Shown here piece after piece: positions 6,653 to 7,344 of a DNA stretch of 7,344 nt (positions within the stretch are counted from its first letter, which is position 1; every line of letters begins with the position of its first letter). The position numbers and the translations under genes are program-made. A model generated the notes under the pieces. The model had not been told where the DNA came from, did no database searches, and saw nothing but the letters and a program-made list of their open reading frames with translations. Origin of the DNA: Candidatus Gastranaerophilales bacterium. GTDB taxonomy: Bacteria; Cyanobacteriota; Vampirovibrionia; Gastranaerophilales; Gastranaerophilaceae. The DNA is taken from NCBI GenBank assembly GCA_947624665.1, contig CANQLK010000084.1, forward strand, positions 1 through 7,344, written 5' to 3'.

Positions 6653-7081
6653 TTAAACATCAATCATATCAATTCTTTTTTGATGTCTTTCGCCTTCAAA
6701 TTTTGTATCAAGCCATGTTTGAACAATATCCAGAGCTAATCCGAACCCGATAACTCTTTGACCTAAAGTTAAAATGTTTGAATTATTATGTAATCTGGAC
6801 ATTTTTGCGCTGTAACAATCAGACACGCAAACAGCGCGCACTTTTTTAAATCTGTTTGCCGTAATTTGCATGCCAAGCCCCGTCCCGCAAATTAATATAC
6901 CGCGCTCAAAATTTCCTTCCTGAACAAGTTTTGCAACTTTTTTTGCATATATCGGATAATCACAGGATTCATCGTTATATGTGCCGAAATCTTCAACGGT
7001 ATAATTATTATCCGATAAATATTTATATATTTTATTTTTTAATTCAAACCCGCCATGGTCTGAAGCAATAGCAATTTTCAT
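6653..7081 (-). CDS. rpiB: Ribose-5-phosphate isomerase B
   Basis: RpiB interconverts ribose 5-phosphate and ribulose 5-phosphate in the non-oxidative pentose phosphate pathway, in the cytosol. Its relatives LacA/LacB use other sugar phosphates, but length and motifs favour RpiB. The 142 residues show ASDHGG (6-11), DYP (41-43), the active-site loop CGTGLGM (65-71) with catalytic Cys65 and Thr67, SRLHNNSNIL (95-104) with His98, and the C-terminal EGERHQKRI (129-137), whose arginines bind phosphate. ATG7081 is the start: an in-frame TTG at 7088-7090 directly abuts the AAGGA site (7091-7095) and so cannot use it, and family proteins begin at MKIAIASD. It has its own strong promoter and is divergent from the aldolase gene. 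clpC follows after 78 bases. Confidence 0.96.
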   Translation of the reverse strand: MKIAIASDHGGFELKNKIYKYLSDNNYTVEDFGTYNDESCDYPIYAKKVAKLVQEGNFERGILICGTGLGMQITANRFKKVRAVCVSDCYSAKMSRLHNNSNILTLGQRVIGFGLALDIVQTWLDTKFEGERHQKRIDMIDV

Positions 7082-7090
7082 ATAAATCAA

Positions 7091-7095
7091 TCCTT
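7091..7095 (-). promoter_or_regulatory. Ribosome binding site of rpiB
   Basis: AAGGA on the minus strand, 9 bases before ATG7081. It rules out the slightly longer TTG start, which would leave no spacing. The same 9-base spacing is seen at the aldolase gene and at the small membrane protein's preferred start. Confidence 0.75.
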
Positions 7096-7103
7096 TTTCA
7101 CAA

Positions 7104-7132
7104 ATTATACAATTTTAAAAAGGGATTGTAAA
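7104..7132 (-). promoter_or_regulatory. Strong promoter of rpiB
   Basis: On the minus strand, TTTACA (7127-7132, five of six) and a perfect TATAAT (7104-7109) are 17 bases apart. Predicted transcription starts at about 7097, leaving a leader of about 16 bases that consists of little more than the ribosome binding site. This is the best sigma-70 type promoter in the window. Confidence 0.7.
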
Positions 7133-7172
7133 TAAAGCATTAAAAAGCAATCTTTAAGCAAAAATTAATTTC

Positions 7173-7201
7173 TTGTAGAAAAAATATTTTTGAGATAAAT
7201 T
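7173..7201 (+). promoter_or_regulatory. Candidate promoter of the aldolase gene
   Basis: TTGTAG (7173-7178) and TAAATT (7196-7201) are 17 bases apart, each a four-of-six match, and would start transcription about 30 bases before ATG7239. A TTGAGA at 7190-7195 is a better -35, but its best partner GGTAAT (7213-7218) would start the RNA at the ribosome binding site. Low confidence. Confidence 0.25.
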
Positions 7202-7224
7202 AAAGTTATAGAGGTAATTTTTAT

Positions 7225-7229
7225 AAGGA
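7225..7229 (+). promoter_or_regulatory. Ribosome binding site of the aldolase gene
   Basis: AAGGA lies 9 bases before ATG7239 and supports that start for the gene running off the window. Confidence 0.7.
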
Positions 7230-7238
7230 TAAGAACTT

Positions 7239-7344
7239 ATGACAGAAAGAAAACTAGTTGGAACAGGCGAAATGTTTAAAAAAGCACTTAAAGGCGGTTA
7301 TGCAATCGGTGCTTACAATGTTAACAACATGGAAATTTTACAAG
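7239..7344 (+). CDS. fba: Class II fructose-bisphosphate aldolase, partial (5' end)
   Basis: Only the first 35 codons are present; the gene runs off the right edge. The product begins MTERKLVGTGEMFKKALKGG and continues YAIGAYNVNNMEILQ. The GGYAIGAYNVNNMEIL block is the N-terminal strand of zinc-dependent class II aldolases, including the Fba and GatY/KbaY (tagatose-bisphosphate) types, where the Asn in NVNN contributes to the active site. It would interconvert fructose 1,6-bisphosphate with dihydroxyacetone phosphate and glyceraldehyde 3-phosphate in glycolysis and gluconeogenesis. The zinc ligands lie beyond the window, so Fba cannot be separated from GatY/KbaY with certainty. It is divergent from rpiB, placing two central sugar-phosphate genes around one spacer. 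Confidence 0.85.
   Translation, partial: MTERKLVGTGEMFKKALKGGYAIGAYNVNNMEILQ

Noticed and set aside
7088..7090. TTG as the start of rpiB, adding three residues
   Set aside because: It directly abuts the AAGGA site with no spacing, and family members start at the next ATG.

Overview
This window is AT-rich bacterial DNA and reads as ordinary chromosome. The best lineage clue is the ClpC protein. Its N-terminal repeats (residues 1-143) and the GFVAVEIPF / RVLENLGVDL wording resemble, from memory, cyanobacterial ClpC more than the Bacillus type. Together with the low GC this suggests a non-photosynthetic relative of cyanobacteria (Melainabacteria / Gastranaerophilales, mostly gut bacteria). That is an inference; a Firmicute-like host is not excluded. 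Translation signals are mixed: several genes have AAGGA-type Shine-Dalgarno sites, while lipA and the membrane glycosyltransferase have none.

The left part (1-2193, plus strand) holds an ECF-type RNA polymerase sigma factor, its membrane-anchored zinc-binding anti-sigma factor 11 bases downstream, and then lipoyl synthase (lipA). lipA appears to have its own -10 box placed so that transcription would start at or beside its ATG. The anti-sigma factor carries a second copy of its zinc-binding domain that seems to have lost the metal ligands.

The middle and right part runs on the minus strand, transcribed right to left: rpiB (ribose-5-phosphate isomerase B), clpC (AAA+ unfoldase of the Clp protease), a GT-C type membrane glycosyltransferase, and a 75-residue two-helix membrane protein whose end overlaps the end of lipA by 4 bases. 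clpC and the glycosyltransferase are only 9 bases apart, in the same reading frame, with no visible ribosome binding site between them. The gap before the small membrane protein (2439-2584) holds a good promoter with an extended -10, a possible 16-codon leader ORF starting at the predicted +1, and a 13-bp hairpin whose 5' arm contains that ORF's stop codon. It looks like a cis-regulatory leader and is the least explained part of the window.

At the right edge (7239-7344, plus strand) is the start of a class II fructose-bisphosphate aldolase gene, divergent from rpiB. The 157-base rpiB/fba spacer holds a near-consensus promoter for rpiB and a weaker candidate for the aldolase. No tRNA, rRNA, mobile element, CRISPR array or clear factor-independent terminator was seen.
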